Assembly: GCA_963402885.1 (NCBI GenBank)
Contig: OY727093.1
Location: forward strand, 27,279,409 to 27,343,408
Source of the DNA: Antedon bifida
Lineage: Eukaryota > Echinodermata > Crinoidea > Comatulida > Antedonidae
Direction of reading: 5' to 3'
DNA: 64,000 bases
The notes beneath the pieces were generated by a model that had not been told where the DNA came from, ran no database searches, and worked only from the letters and a program-made list of their open reading frames with translations. Each line of letters begins with the position of its first letter. Position 1 is the first letter of the stretch. The position numbers were made by a program, and so were the translations under genes. Below are positions 1-15,200 of the stretch, one piece after another.

Positions 1-331
1 TTAAGCCTACCGCATTTATTTGAATAATCATTATTTGAAATCTGCACCTTCTAATACACCCCACCACATATATTTATACACACAATATTGCATAATAACA
101 CAAACACAATTCTATTTGTATTAGAATTCATTGACTGCTATATCTACAATTTACCAAGCATTTTGATACAATTGTTTACAGTATTTATCAGTTGATTATA
201 TTAATTACAGTGTTGTATTTGTTCATATCTAGGGGAATTTATTTTATTATGAAATCTTACCATATTACAAAACAAACGCCTCCCTTGAATTAACTCCCCA
301 CCCTCTAACATCCCCCTGGTTTTTATCCTAG

Positions 332-349
332 GTACCAACATCTGACCAT
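332..349 (+). CDS. Gene 1 microexon a (18 nt)
   Basis: An 18-nt candidate exon follows a pyrimidine-rich acceptor (TTTTTATCCTAG) and precedes a strong donor (GTGAGT). Read with one base completing the preceding codon, it is open (YQHLT plus a split codon). It has the same length class and phase as the two following microexons. It is weaker than those because no homologous unit supports it. Confidence 0.45.
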
Positions 350-3300
350 GTGAGTGTGTAGGTGGTTACCTGAAGTCAAAAAATATAAGTGTGACATTTA
401 TTACAAAGCAATTGAAAGTACAAGTAGTATTAATGAAATAGAAATTCATGAATATGGACATATTTTGGTCAAGTTGAAGCATATCAAAATCAAAATTTCA
501 TTGAATCTTTTAAATAATTGTAAAATAAATTCATATTATCTTTTTAAATCATAAAAAAATCAAGGATTTTTGACTAAAAGATTCACTACTGCAAAAATAA
601 TAAGAATCAATGCTAATTTATTACAATGTTTAATACATTGTGTAAATAAACAGAACTTAAATAATCTAAGAAATAAATAAAATAAAACATATCACATAAT
701 TATAATAGTATGATGATAATTCACAGACAATGCCTAATTTTCAATAAATAATAGAATAAGAAATTTACGTTAAAAAATCACTAATTTAAACTATTCAGAA
801 TTATTTGTGTTAAACATACCAATAAAGCTTATGTCTTGTTTACAGAGACACTTCAGAAAAGTAAATACAAACTGTTTAAAGGTTGATAATTGAAATCATA
901 ATATACCAGTACCATGTACTATATTAGTAAATATGGTATGTAGTATAATAAGATTATGAATAAACTTGTATGTTATGACTAAGACAAAGCATTAACAAAA
1001 TGCATTTAGACCTTAGTGCCTCACTATTACGTCTCTGTAACAGTTTGTCACCATTTGTCACAACTCATCCCTTGCATATGTATTTTTGTAATACAAGTTT
1101 GCTTAAATGAAAATGACTTTAAAGATGCAACACATAACTTTTGTATACAGTAATAATAATGGTATGATGAGGAAGAGAATAACAATACACAAACCATCTG
1201 ATTATCAATAAATAATAGAGCAGATAATTTAAACAATGCAGAAACTATTCAAACATTAATTATGTAAACATACTAATGAATCTTTAATACTTTTTTTTTA
1301 CAGAAAACAGCTAAAAAAGTAATATTTATTTAAAAGTAATTAAAAGTGCAAGTAGTATAATGAAATATAAATTCATGAATAGACTTATATATTATTATTG
1401 TGAAGACAAAACAAAACCAAATAAAAATTGCATTTAGACACCTCAAGAATGTTTGTATTGAAATTCATTAATAATTCAAATCTATCAAATAATTATGATC
1501 ATTTATTACATTCATAGATTGTTATTATTTAAACCAAAAATATTTACAAAAGTAATTATTGTACAGCATTTTACTGTGTTACGCTATTTTAAATAATGGT
1601 TTAAATTTATTTATAATGGTTTAATTTAAATACAAAAAAAGTTAATATATCATGTCCATAAGGAATTACGAATTTGTAAGTTACATCCTCCAAAAATTAA
1701 ATAAGCTCGCCGCGCCATGTTATGTTTGTTGGTTACACTTCAATGCACATCATTCTTTGTCATCGATGAATGTATTCCCCACCATATCGTTAAGAAGAAC
1801 TAATAATTTAAAACTGCATGAAATTGTATGTACTGTATTAATTTGAATCATTGTATTAATATTAATAATAAATACATAAATTATCATTTATACAAAAAAT
1901 ATTTGCAAAAAAAATTATACTATAACTGTGTTAATTTGGTTATAACTGTAGGCCTATAAATTAAAACAATAAGTTAATATAATAGATTTTTGTCCAAACA
2001 CATTTTTTTTAAAGATTGATACTATAAGTTTTTAAATCATAATAAAATCAAGAGCGTTCAGCATAAATAACTCACTATTGCCAACATAACAAGAAAATAA
2101 TATAATAATGTTTCCTTTAGACACTTTCTACATCTGTGAATTTTATTACAACAAACTATTATAATGAAATATATATTAATTGGACATGCATATTATAATC
2201 AACACAAAGCATAACAGAATCAAAATTGCATTTCCTACTCCACAGGAATTGTGTAATGAATTTCATGGACTGTAAGTAATAGTCTGAATCTTTCAAATAC
2301 TTATGAAATATATTTATAAGTTATTATTTAAACAAAAATATTTATTTACCCCAAAAAATGTTAAATTACAAAATAGAGTTAATATAATAGATCTTTTTTT
2401 ATATATTTTGTTATAATTATTACTATAACTGTTTAAATCAAGAGATTTTAGCCTGAATGACTCACTATTGCAAAAAAAATAACAAAATAAAGATTAAACT
2501 TATTATTATTACTATAATGTGAGTGAAAACAATAACAATAAATAACATTCTGGTCGTCAATAAATAAAGAAAATAAGTTTAACTATGCAGAACTATTCAG
2601 ACATCATTTATGTAAACATACTATTTTTAACAAACAATATTTGAAAAAACATTATAACTGTGTGTTAATTTGGTTATTTGAAATAATTGTATACATTTCT
2701 AAAAATATAATAGATTATTGTTCAAACACATTTTTTTTAGATTGTTATTATAGTGTTTAAATCATATCGTATAATGTAATGTGCATAATGAATAGACTTA
2801 ATACATTAAAACCAAAGCGTAACATAAAGTAAACAATTGTTAAAAATAAGCAAGAACAATATTTATATTTTAAATATATAAAATAATTTAAAACTAAAAT
2901 CAATAGTATGCTTAATGTTTTTTTTAGTTGGAAAATAAAATTGAATATTTACACATTACCTTATCTCTTTTATGAGCAGGGCTGAGTTATTCCAAGTGAT
3001 AGATGAACTTTTAAGTGGAATTGAAGTGAATGATGTACAGATGCTGAAGGTCGCCCTCTATGACATAATCAACAATAAACAGGCATTAGAAGCAGCATCA
3101 GCTAATAGTTTGTTTAGACTATTATATTCAGAGGGTCACATTGAAATTGATTGGTATTCTGTTAAATGTGATCTGTTATTTGAAGTATTTGAGTTAACAG
3201 GACTTCAAAGACTATCTCAAATACTATCCAAGAAATATCGTAGACTGTATCAGCTAAACAAAATCACAGGTTACAGACGGATGCTAGTTAAACTTGGCAA

Positions 3301-6300
3301 ATCATTAAATACTCAACAAGTTGAAATCCTTGCGAAGCTTTGTAATATTGAAAAGAGTGATTCTGAAAATGTGTGGAACTTTATTAGCAGATTGACTCAA
3401 GGCAACATTGAAGACACTATAGAATCTTTGACGACATTTGAAGCGCTTCTGAAGGACCAACAAGATTTGAATCATGTACTTACTATTGTAAGATCATTTG
3501 GTAAGTACCGGTGTCATTTGTAGCATCATTATATTTTAGCCAAAAATAAGTCTTATTTTGTTACTGGTTTCGTCACAATATTATCTTTATTTTTTTTATC
3601 GAGTATTTAAAAAATATAAGCAAGTTGTAATTACCATGAACCATGAGTATACATAATGTACACAAGTTGCATGTAGCTAATTGTCTCTACACTACAATTT
3701 CAATGGTGGTGATATTTAATTGTTATAGTAGACCATCAAATATAATATTTACTTTTTTTTTATTTTTTCAGTGCAACAGAAGAAACTGAATGATGGTGAG
3801 TGAACAATTGGTTATGAAATAGTAGTAAATGTTTATATTGAGTAAGAAATAGAAAGAAATAGGTCCTAAGTGGGGTTTAATGTGTATAATTGTTTTAATA
3901 ATTATGTGATCGATTTGATTATTACAAAGCGAAACATATGTTCTCTTTCTCTCAAAATATCTAGGCAAATCTTTTTTTTTTATGAAGTACTCTATCTTTA
4001 TGGAAAATAATACAGTACTTAATTAAACTATATTTGTGTATTCTGACTGTATTTTATATTCTGCTTTACTAACAGTTATCACATTACAGCAAACTCTCTG
4101 CCTTAGACTTTTACCTCTCAAAATCTAAAACCAAAAATATCATACCTATAATCCGGTACTACATGTGTGTTTGCATTATTTGTGTCTTTAAAGTTCCTCT
4201 TGAGGTGTTGGCAAGAGGTCAGGAAGCGAAGGATGCATTTCTTGATGCCATACAAGAAGGCAGCAAACCTATATACCAAACACGTCTAATGCTTGTAGGA
4301 CAAGAGCGTGTTGGGAAAACCAGTCTAACCAAAGCATTCACTGGTCAACCGTAAGTAGGCCTAATCATTTTTTTTTACTTTTATGGGTTCGAGGGAATTA
4401 AACATTGATTTTATTGAATTCAATTCAATACAAATCTGGCACATTAAAATTTCAAACAACAACATTGCCGTACACTGTGTACTGCATTAATTATGTACAA
4501 TCAGAATAACAAATTATATTATACAGGTATTAATAAATAAAATTACATGTATAATATAAACTATTATTCTTTGTGTGATTTGTTTAATCATTCATGTTTA
4601 TTCTATTCAAAGCAAATGTTCTATTAGGAAATTGCTTAAAAAACAAAATATGATGAAATATATATATATGAAAATGGATATTGTAATACTGTACAATACA
4701 TAAATAAATAAAATTTATGTAAAACATTGTACATAATTTAATATTATTTTTATTGTGATTTGCCGAATAAATTTGTATTTCATTTCTTCATTTTAAACCT
4801 GCCAACTCGGCTGCCCCAGGCCTGCCCATTGAAATTTAAATTAGATTGCTTTGTTCCTTATCTGTATTAATTCATAACATTTGTCATTAGCAAACAGGTG
4901 TACGGACTAATTTAAAACCTGAACAAAATCATCTTGTTATGAAAAATGTCCGTGAAATGTGATAAATTCAGCTATATTTACCAACCTACAGTATATGTAC
5001 AGTATATAATAGGACTTACTACTGTTAGTTATAGTTAAACAATGTGTTAACAGCATCTTGTGTTCTTACACTATACTGTTAAAAGCTTTAAACAAAATTG
5101 TTTTATATTGCATTTGTGTTAAAGCATAAGTTAGATATAAAGGTTCTGGCATAAATGTATTTAAAGTGTGGTGCCTCAAACATTTATTTAGATTCAATGC
5201 TACTGAGGAAGTGACTGTCGGAATTGAAGCATCATTGTCATGTACAATTGACGTAAAGCATGTTACTAACTGGAAACCAAGAAAAAATAAAGGTATAGTA
5301 CAGTATTATAGTACTGTAAATTCGTATTATGAACAATTTTATTTTTTAAATTGTAAGGATAAAATAAGCCGTAAAATGAAACTTAATAATGACGTAAGTA
5401 ACCAATAACAGTTGTCATTGCCACATACCATAATTATTCATCAAGGGCGGATCCAAAGAGGGGTCCGCGGAGGAGGACCCCTTCCCCCGCCCCACACACA
5501 CCCCTTACATTTTAATGGTGCCCTTTTTCACACAACGGCAAAAACAAAAATAGAAATTGCGACATTGCTTCTCAAAATGCCTTGTGAGGAGAGAGAAAAT
5601 GTAATCAAAAAACGATTTCGCACAACAAGCCAAACATGACTCATGATCATCATTTGGGCCGTATGAGGTGTCTAGCTGATGATCAATATTAATATTATAA
5701 TGTAAAAAGGCCAAAAAATACTATACTATACTTTTTAAAAATTGTCTATCTCAGCCCCATCCATGGAAGGGCTATTTCTGGAGACTTGTATATCTTCCTT
5801 CATGTATAAGTGCAATTTCCGGGGACCTTGCAGCTCTATTTTTTCAAAAGATTTTAAAATAGCGAAATATACGATTTCAAATACTCAGTCCCGGAAGTAT
5901 CTTTTTCTTGTGGGACCCCCACCCACCCTTCTCGAAAATGTCTAGATCCGCCCAATTCATTAACATTCAATCACTTGTTTACTTTATTTATAGAAGGAGG
6001 TAAAGCAAGGAAAGAAATGGTAAGAGCTGTCGCAGACAAAATTGTAGCAGATATTTTTCTGGATAAAAGAGAGAAACAACATGAGGTTAGGGAAATATTC
6101 TTATCACACATTTAATTTAAATAATTCTTTAATTATAATATCTTTATTTTTTTTCTTTTATTACTAAATTATATTTCATAACATGTTCAATTATGTGATG
6201 TTCGGAAACAATAAACTACTAAAAACAGCTCTTTAACAATAAACTTTTAATTGGATCACTCGATCGTATAACGATATAACTAAACAACAACGTGTTATGT

Positions 6301-9300
6301 GTCAAGTGACAGCTAGCGCTGTACTACAAAAGCGTGTTCAGAACATTCCTCCTTTTTTAGATTTGATATATGGTTTATAATATAAAGTCTGTTAAAATGA
6401 GCAATATTTAAAACATGGTTATAATAAAAGTTATTTGCGAAACATCAATTATCAATATCATTACTTTGTAGTGTAATTATTTGTATCATAAATCTGTGAT
6501 GATCATCAAAACAACTGTTCATCAAATGCAATCAAACGTTCAATTATTAGTCCACAACAGATTGCATACAACAACGCGCAAAATAACAGTGTTCACAAAT
6601 CTAATCTTGCGAATTCTTCCTGATCTGCGAGGTTCCAATTCTGGTGAATTAGCTGTAGTTGTAGGTTTAGGTACAGTATCTGATAAATCATTAGGGTTGA
6701 TTGAAGATTGTTCCATAGTTGTTTGGTTTGGTGTTAGCTGGTGTGGTAGTATTTCTTCAGTTTGAACTGGTAAGTTGATTGTAGTCTGCTCTGTAATTTC
6801 AGGCGGTCTACTAACTTTCTCTTCCGGAAACCGCTTTCGAATGTGGTCAATGTGTCGACGCCATTCACGGCCATCGTCCAAATGTACGTTAAAGGAAACT
6901 GGACCTAACTGATGCTGAAGCACACCAGGTAACCATTTTGGTTTACCAGCAAAGTTCACTACCCATACTGAGTCTCCCTCATAAAATGATCTCTCATGTG
7001 TTTCTCGTCCTGCTATCATTGTAGCTTGTTTATCCAGTACATGGTTCTCCATATTAGGGCAAACTAAGTCAAGTCGCGACCTAGGACGTCTTTTCATTAG
7101 TAATTCTGCTGGTGACTGACCAGTAGTTGACTGTGGTGTTAGTCTGTATTTTGCCAGGAATCTATATAATCTTGACTCCAAGTCCTCACCTATAGTTTTC
7201 TTTAACCCCTCTTTCACAGTTTGCACAGCTCGTTCCGCTAGACCATTACTGGCTGGATGGTATGGTGAGCTACAGATATGTTTAATACCATTATTTTTGC
7301 AAAAGGTCTGGAACTCGTGGCTGGTAAACGGGGTACCATTGTCTGATACTAGACTCCATGGCACACCATGAGTTGCAAAGGTTTGACGTAACTTGATTAA
7401 GGTAGCTGATGTTGTGCTTGATGCCATAATATGTGCATCGATATACTTGCTATGAGCATCAACTATAACTAGTATCATTTTCCCTTCAAACGGGCCTGCG
7501 TAATCAATATGTATGCGATACCAGGGTTTCCCTGGCCACTCCCATGGATGCAGATTTGCTTTTGGTGGTGCTTTCCCGTACTGCTGACAAGTAGGGCATC
7601 CCCGAACAGTAATTTCTATGTCCATGTCAAGATTAGGCCACCAAATATAACTCCTTGCCAGTGATTTCATACGTACAATGCCAGGATGGCTTTCATGTAA
7701 TTCTGACAGTAGTATTTCTCGGCCTTGAGCTGGGATTATTACTCTTGAACCCCAAAGTAAACATCCTTTCTGTGTGGAAAGTTCACTCTTCTTGCGATGG
7801 TACATTTTGAATTCTTCTCCCACCCCGGAAGGCCAACCTTGGAGTGTATATTTAAGAACTGCAGACAACAATGGATCTCTTGCTGTCCATTTCGCTATCT
7901 GCGGTGCTGTCACTGGAGTATTGTTCAGCAAGTTCATTGAGAGCACAATTTCCTCTGGAACAGGAACAGTAGCTGGCACAGTGGCCAACGGCAGTCTACT
8001 GAGACCATCTGCATTGCCGTTTTGGGTACCAGGCTTGTACTGTAATTTATAGTCATAATTGGCCAATTTCAAGGCCCATCTTTAGATCCTTGCACTAGCC
8101 ATACTTGATACTAGTTTGTCTTCTTTTAATAAGCCTAACAGTGGCTTGTGATCTGTCTGGATGATGAATTCTCTACCATACAGGAACTTATGGAACTTTG
8201 TAATTCCAAAAATGATTGCTAGCCCTTCTCTCTCAATGTGGGCATAGTTTGCTTCTGCCTTCAAAAGAGATCGAGATGCGAAAGCTACAGGCTTGTCCAT
8301 CCCATCAGGCATTCTATGAGACAGCACAGCGCCAATGCCGTATGGTGATGCATCACAGCTGAGGAGTAATGGTAGGGCTGGATTGTAATGGATAATTACT
8401 TGAGAAGATTGTAGCATGTTCTTCGACAACTCAAATGCTCTCTGTTCGTTTGCGCCCCATTTCCATTTGACATCTTTGCGCAGAAGATTATTTAGTGGTG
8501 CCAAAGCAGTGCTGAGGTTTTGCAAGAATCGATGATAGTAATTGATCATACCCAAGTAACTTTTCAGTTCTGAAGTGTTCTTTGGGATAGGTGCCTGTGC
8601 CACTGCCTGGACTTTCTCTTTAGTTGGGTGTACCCCTTCAGCATCAAGTTTATGCCCTAGATACACACATGACTCCTGCATAAACGTACACTTTTCTCGC
8701 TTTAGGCGTAGTCCTGCATTTTGAAGTCTAGTTAGGACAAGCATTAGGTTTGCGTTGGCTTCTTCCTGTGAAGATCCTGTCACTAACACATCGTCTAAGT
8801 ACACTGCAATCTTCGGAATTCCTTGTACGATTTGTTCCATCAAGCGTTGGAATATACCGGGTGCTGATGAGATACCATAACACATCCTGGTGTAAACAAA
8901 CAACCCCTTTGTTGTGTTGATTGTTGTTAGTTTTTGTGACCCCTCGTCAAGCTCAATTTGTTGATAAGCATGACTGAGATCCAACTTGGAGTAGAATTTC
9001 CCTCCAGCTAGCTTGGTATAAAGGTCTTCGATGTTTGGAATTGGATATCTGTCCACTTTTGCAGCAACGTTAACAGTAAGCTTGTAATCGCCACAAATTC
9101 TCACATCCCCATTAGCTTTTAGAACAGGGACAATAGGTGCAGCCCAATCTGCAAATTCTACCGGTTTAATCACCCCTTCTGCTACTAATCTATCCAGTTC
9201 AGACTCTACTTTAGAGCGTAGTGCATGTACTTTGGAACTGGTCTAGCTTTAAAGAATCTGGGTTGTACTTCCTTATCAATCCACAATTTTGCTTTATTAC

Positions 9301-12255
9301 CTTTTAGCGTACCAAGTTCATTTTTGAAAAGCTCTGGAAAGATCTGTGTATAGTCAAGTTGTTGTCAAGTCAAGTTGTCTAGATGATGTACGGTTGCCCA
9401 ATTTACTTTCATCTGTTGTAGCCAGTCTCTGCCAAGTAAACTTGGACCCTTGCCAGGTACTATCAACAATGGAAGATTGTAACTTTTCTTCTCATAGCAC
9501 ACATTCACCATAGTCTGACCTATTGGTTCGATGATCTCTCCTGAGTATGTTCGTAGTTTCGGTAAGCAATCTGTATTCAAGGTCAGGTTACCTTTCTTTA
9601 TGTTTCCAAATTGTTCTTCACACATTAGACTTGTTGTCGCTCCTGTGTCAATCTCCATCATTACTGGTACACCATTAAGTGTAACAGCGCACATGTAAGG
9701 CTTCACATATTTTTCTAAGGTGTCAGATTTAAATAAAGGAAATCCATACTCATCAACATCCATGGCTGCTGCCGTCGCCGATTGCATCGGAATCTCCGTT
9801 TCTGTTTGTATCATGTGCATATTATTTGCCGGTGTGGTTGACTTGCAAACTGAAGCAAAGTGGTTTGATCGTTTACATTTATGACATTGTTTTCCCCAGG
9901 CTGGGCAAACTTTATCACGCTTCTCCGTACCATGACAACCTCCACATCCTGTGCAACGACGGTTATTTGTTTCTGGCTTTGCTTTATGTTTACCTCCTTG
10001 CTTCCCTCCATATTTCGGTTTTCGAGGTTGGTAGTACTTCTGTTTGTGTTCTACCACATGTATAGTTTTTTCTGTCTCTACACCTCCCGCCATTGCTTTT
10101 GCTTGTACCTGGGTGGCTTCTAGAGTTCGACCAAATGTAAGTAATGCTTTTAGTGTCATGTTTGCTTCACTTAAGCCCTTGTTGCGGACCTTTACAAGTT
10201 GACAGCGTTGGATAATTTGCGATTTTATTTCCGCTTCCTTATCCTGGAACTCACAGTTCTTTGCTAGTTGGCACAACCTAGCATAGTATTTGTCCAGCAA
10301 TTCAGTGGGGTGCCAGGGCAGCTTGCCTGAACATGAACACTTCATACTCAACATTACGTTTAGGTGCAAAGTACGTTGTCAATTTTTCTTTTGTTTCTAG
10401 ATAAGTTTCGTTCCCCGTCGTGTGAGTTTCACTTATTTCAAACACATCCTCTCCTCCTAGGTGGAGTAACATCGCTCGTTTCCGTCCGTCATCGGTAATT
10501 GCCTTAGCGATGAGAAAATTATCAAAACGCTTAAGCCAGCGTTCCCACCTAGTTGGTGCCGTTTCCGTGGGTTCAGATTTGAACGGTGAAATAGAAGACT
10601 TAATGTCCATTGCTGTTCAATAATAGTCGTATAATAGTACTGAAAACTCACGTATAGTAGGCGGTCGTTAGCCTACGGTGGTTGCTAAGTGTGAATGTGA
10701 TGCGCGTCCTCGCCGGTACCGCAATGCAATCACTTCGCTGATCGGTGATATTAATTCTAGGCCTACTTGCTAATGGCCTAAAATATTGCCTTACTTGTAG
10801 CCCAAGTAAGTAATAATTTCCTGAAGGGTTCTTTGTATATTGAGTAAAATCCTCGTCGCCAATTATGTGATGTTCGGCAACAATAAACTACTAAAAACAG
10901 CTCTTTAACAATAAACTTTTAATTGGATCACTCGATCGTATAACGATATAACTAAACAACGTGTTATGTGTCACGTGACAGCTAGCGCTGTACTACAAAA
11001 GCGTGTTCAGAACAATTTCATAACACGTTCATTTCTTAACACATTCATTTCTTAGCATACTGATTTCTTAGCATATTCATATTTTAGCATATTCATATTT
11101 TAGCATATTCATTTCTTAACGAATCCATTTCTTAATGTATGCATTTTACAACATGCTCATTTTTAGAACATTCATTTCATAACCAATTAATTTCATTTCA
11201 TCACATATTCATTTCATAACATATTCATAACACAAGTTTTAAATTAGAATAACTCCCATATAAATTTGCTGATACATAATTTTGCTTTTCTAATGAAATG
11301 ACTTACTGTATTTTGAATTACTTTGTTAATATTTTCGAAGCCAAACAATGCTGCTGTTTCATTCTTAATATTAATTTTAATGAAAAGTAATTGTTATGTT
11401 TTTATGCTAATTATTGTAATGTCGATGTTTGCAATATACAGAAGTTAAGAGATGAAGAAAAGAAAAAACAGGAAAATGATGGTGGCAGTGTTGCGGAGCT
11501 AGAGGTAGAAAATCCAACTTCTCCACACAAAGGTATAAGATCTTTTTTGCACCACTCTTAATTAGACCTACATTTTTATACAAATTCAATAGTTGATTGG
11601 CTTCAACACTAAAAAAGGAACGCTTCATTGTAAAATTAAATACTAAGCAAATTAACCAAAATCCTTAATTATGATTATATATCATTACTCAATCATATTC
11701 CATGTTAGTATCTGCTGTTCCTGTAGGTACATACTATTAATACTGTCTTCTGTTACTTACATCATCTTATAATAATATACTAATATTTAAAATATTTCCT
11801 ATGTTTTAAAATTAATAATTTACTATGACTCCATCATGTAAACGTAATAAATCACAGTTAAATGGTTTCTAACGTAATATTGAAAAGATTTTATATAATG
11901 TCTTTAATTTTTATCTTGATAGGGAATAAAGCTGAAGCTTTGAAAGAAAGGCCTCACAAAGAAAATGTTGAAGTAGAGAAAAAGAAAAAAGAACAACCTC
12001 AGGTTTGAAAATAATTATCAATTCTCTATTAAGTTAAAGCTGTATACCAGATCACTTATTATTATCGCAATTCAGAATCCAATACCCTGGTTTTATTCAG
12101 TTTTTGTTTCATCCATTGATTTGTTTTTAGTTCACTCTTAACAATTCCTTTGCAACAGAAAAAACAGTTATTGAAACGTTCAATATTGTTTAGGCCTCAT
12201 TCTACGTGGCAACAATTTGCAATTATGTCATTATAAAATTTGTCATTATAAAATA

Positions 12256-12295
<40 letters not shown>

Positions 12296-15200
12296 TAATT
12301 GTGCAATTGTGAAAACCTCAGCTGATTATTTACATGATCTAATAAGAGACATGGAGAATGACTCACCTGACGCGGTTAAAATCATTGCAGGCGACTTTAA
12401 TCAGTGCGAACTAAATAAAGCAGTACCACACTACCACCAGTATGTAGACAAACCTACTAGAGGTGAGAACATTCTCGATAAATGCTATGGCAATGTTACT
12501 AAGGCTTATAAATGCATGATAAAACCAGGAATTGGCGCTTCTGACCATAAGTCTGTTCACCTGATGCCTAAATATGTTCAGAGAATAAAGGCAATTAAAC
12601 CTATTATCAGGTCTGTAAAAGAGTGGTCCCACGAAAACATTGAAAAGTTAAAAGGATGCTTTGAATCAACCAACTGGAATATTTTTATGGAAGGTGCCAC
12701 AATTCACGATGCGACAGACGCGATATCCGGATACATTGATTTTTGTGTTGGAAGTATTATTAAGGAAAGGAAAATTAAGCTGTTCCCTAATAATAAACCT
12801 TGGTTAAATGGAAGTATTAAGAAATTAGTGCAAAGAAAGCAAAAATGTGCTAACCACGATGAAAGGAGAAAAATACAGAAGGAATTAAAAAAAGAAGTAG
12901 CTCGCAGTAAGAAACAGTATGGAAAAAAAGTGGAGGCAAAGTTTAAGTCTGGAAACAGCAAGCAGGTATGGAATAGTATGCGCAACATGACAGGTTATGG
13001 AAATAAGATGGGTAATAATATTACAGCAGGAAATGGCAAAAAAATGGCGAGCGAGTTAAACTCTTTCTACACTCGGTTTGACGACAAGGACTTTAGTGCA
13101 AAAAGATCTCAAACTGTTAACGAGATAGTAGATAGCGGATTACATGACAACCCTGTGGTGGTTGACACATCTGATGTGAAGTTCATGTTTAGGAAAATTA
13201 ACATTAAAAAAGCAGTAGGGCCGGATAAAGTCAGTGGAAAGGTGCTAAAAGAGTGCAATGAGCAACTCTCGCAAGTGTTTTCGTTGTTGTTCAACTGGTC
13301 ACTGCGTACATTTGAAATTCCTAGAATCTGGAAAAAATCCTTAATTCACCCCCTGTCAAAGAATAATAAACCTGAAGCTCTCAATGACTATAGGCCCATT
13401 GCCATAACTGCTGTACCTATGAAATGTTTTGAAAAATTAATTAAGAATGAGATTTTAAGTGAGACTGAGAGTCTTTTGGATCCCTGTCAATTTGCCTATC
13501 GTTCTAAAAGGGGTGTAGAAGATGCAGTTACAACTTTATTACATAAAATACTTGGTCATGTTGACAGGCCAAATTCGTATGCCAGAGTTTTATTCTTAGA
13601 TTTTTCATCCGCTTTTAACACTTTGCAACCTCATATTTTAATGGAGAAAATGAATGTCTTGGGTATAAATCCAGCTACTATTTTATGGATCAATGATTTT
13701 TTAAAAGATAGGGAACAATTCGTCTGTTTTAATGATAATATTTCAGAAAAACTTATGTGCAATACTGGTGCACCACAAGGCTGTGTTTTATCTCCTATTT
13801 TATTTTCTTTATATACTAATGATTTTAAATGTTCAGATGATCTAGTTTTAACCAAATGCTATACTGTGAAATACGCTGATGACACCGGTCTAGTTGGCCT
13901 GATAAAACATGATGACCCTAAGTCATATTTTGATAATGTCAGTTATTTTTCTACTTGGTGTTCTAATAACTATCTAAAATTAAATGTTGACAAGACTAAA
14001 GAAATGATCATTGATTTTAGAAAAGGTAACAAAACACATGATAAGCTATGTATATTAAACGATGAAGTGGAAGTTGTTAGTCACTTTAAGTATCTAGGCA
14101 CAGTAATCGATGATAAACTTAATTGGAAGGAAAACACTAAGTTAGTTAACACAAATTGTTATAAACGACTGTACTTTTTGAGAAGATTGAAGAAATTTCA
14201 TGTGTGCAATAGGATCTTGACTTTATTTTATGAATCTGTTATTTTATCTGTTTTAACTTTTAATGCAATAGTTTGGTTCAACAATTTAAATCAGCAATGC
14301 ATGAAAAAAGTACAAAGAATAAGTAAATCTGCCAAAAAGATAATAGGAAACGATATTAAGAAATCAGATGAAGTTGTTAACAACGCACTTACAAATAAAC
14401 TTAAAGTTATTATGTCAGATGTTAGCCACCCCCTTAACCAGTACATTACGTTAAGCCGGTCTGGGCGCATTACATATCCTCGCTGGAACACTGAACGCCT
14501 ACGTAGATCCTTTCTCCCATCTGCTATGAGGCATTTTAATTTAAGGTGGAAACGATAACTGCAACAAGTATTTTAAATCTGTATTTTTTAAACCTGCCAT
14601 GAGGCATTTTAATTTAAGGTGGAAACGATAACTGCAATAAGTATTTTAAATCTGTATTTTTTAAATCTGTATTTTTAACTCAATTTGTACTTTTTGTGTT
14701 CTCTTTTAACTTTTTTATAACATCTTGTTCTCTGTTTATGTGATTTTATTCTTTTTTACTGTTTGTGCGACAATGTTTTTAGACAATTTTAATGTGTGTA
14801 CTTTCAGCCAAAGTTTCAAGCCATTTATGAGTTTGACAATAAAGTTTATTGAATTGAATTGAATTGAATAGAATACACTTTTAAGTTTGCTTAAAATTAT
14901 TCATTACTTATTCAAAATATAAAGTGGAATTATACTGATATATATTATTCTACATTTATTTAACTTGACCATCCTTGAAGTAAAGCCCACATTATAACAT
15001 AATTATGTAGCACTTTATTGCATTTTGTAAATATAGTTTTCTTCTCATATGCATTGTTATTTTAAATTTTATTTACAAAGGATCCAAGAAAAATTGAAGT
15101 AATGAGTGAGGAATATAAAGAATTTGGTAAGGCTTTGGAAATTATATATCTATTGGAAGAAAGACACTAGTTACTTTGTATATTGCTATTTATTTCTTAT

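Larger units (their letters stand above)
6194..11014 (-). mobile_element. Ty3/Gypsy LTR retrotransposon, degenerate
   Basis: On the minus strand the order is 5' LTR (10866-11014), primer-binding-like TGGCGACGAGG (+ strand 10851-10861), gag with zinc knuckle, protease, reverse transcriptase, RNase H, integrase, purine tract (complement of 6346-6358) and 3' LTR (6194-6345). The RT-RNaseH-integrase order is diagnostic of Ty3/Gypsy. The LTRs differ at a few sites, including a 3-nt indel, so the insertion is not brand new. At least two frameshifts and one stop break the coding region. No env frame is seen. It sits in the gene 1 intron between exons ending 6085 and starting 11442. Confidence 0.9.

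Noticed and set aside
354-554. 66-codon open frame near the left end
   Set aside because: It begins at the donor of a candidate microexon and has low-complexity, AT-driven composition with no paralogue in the cluster.
6186-11022. Target-site duplication around the Gypsy element
   Set aside because: Flanks resemble each other only because the element lies in a minisatellite; no precise 4-6 bp direct repeat abuts the LTRs.
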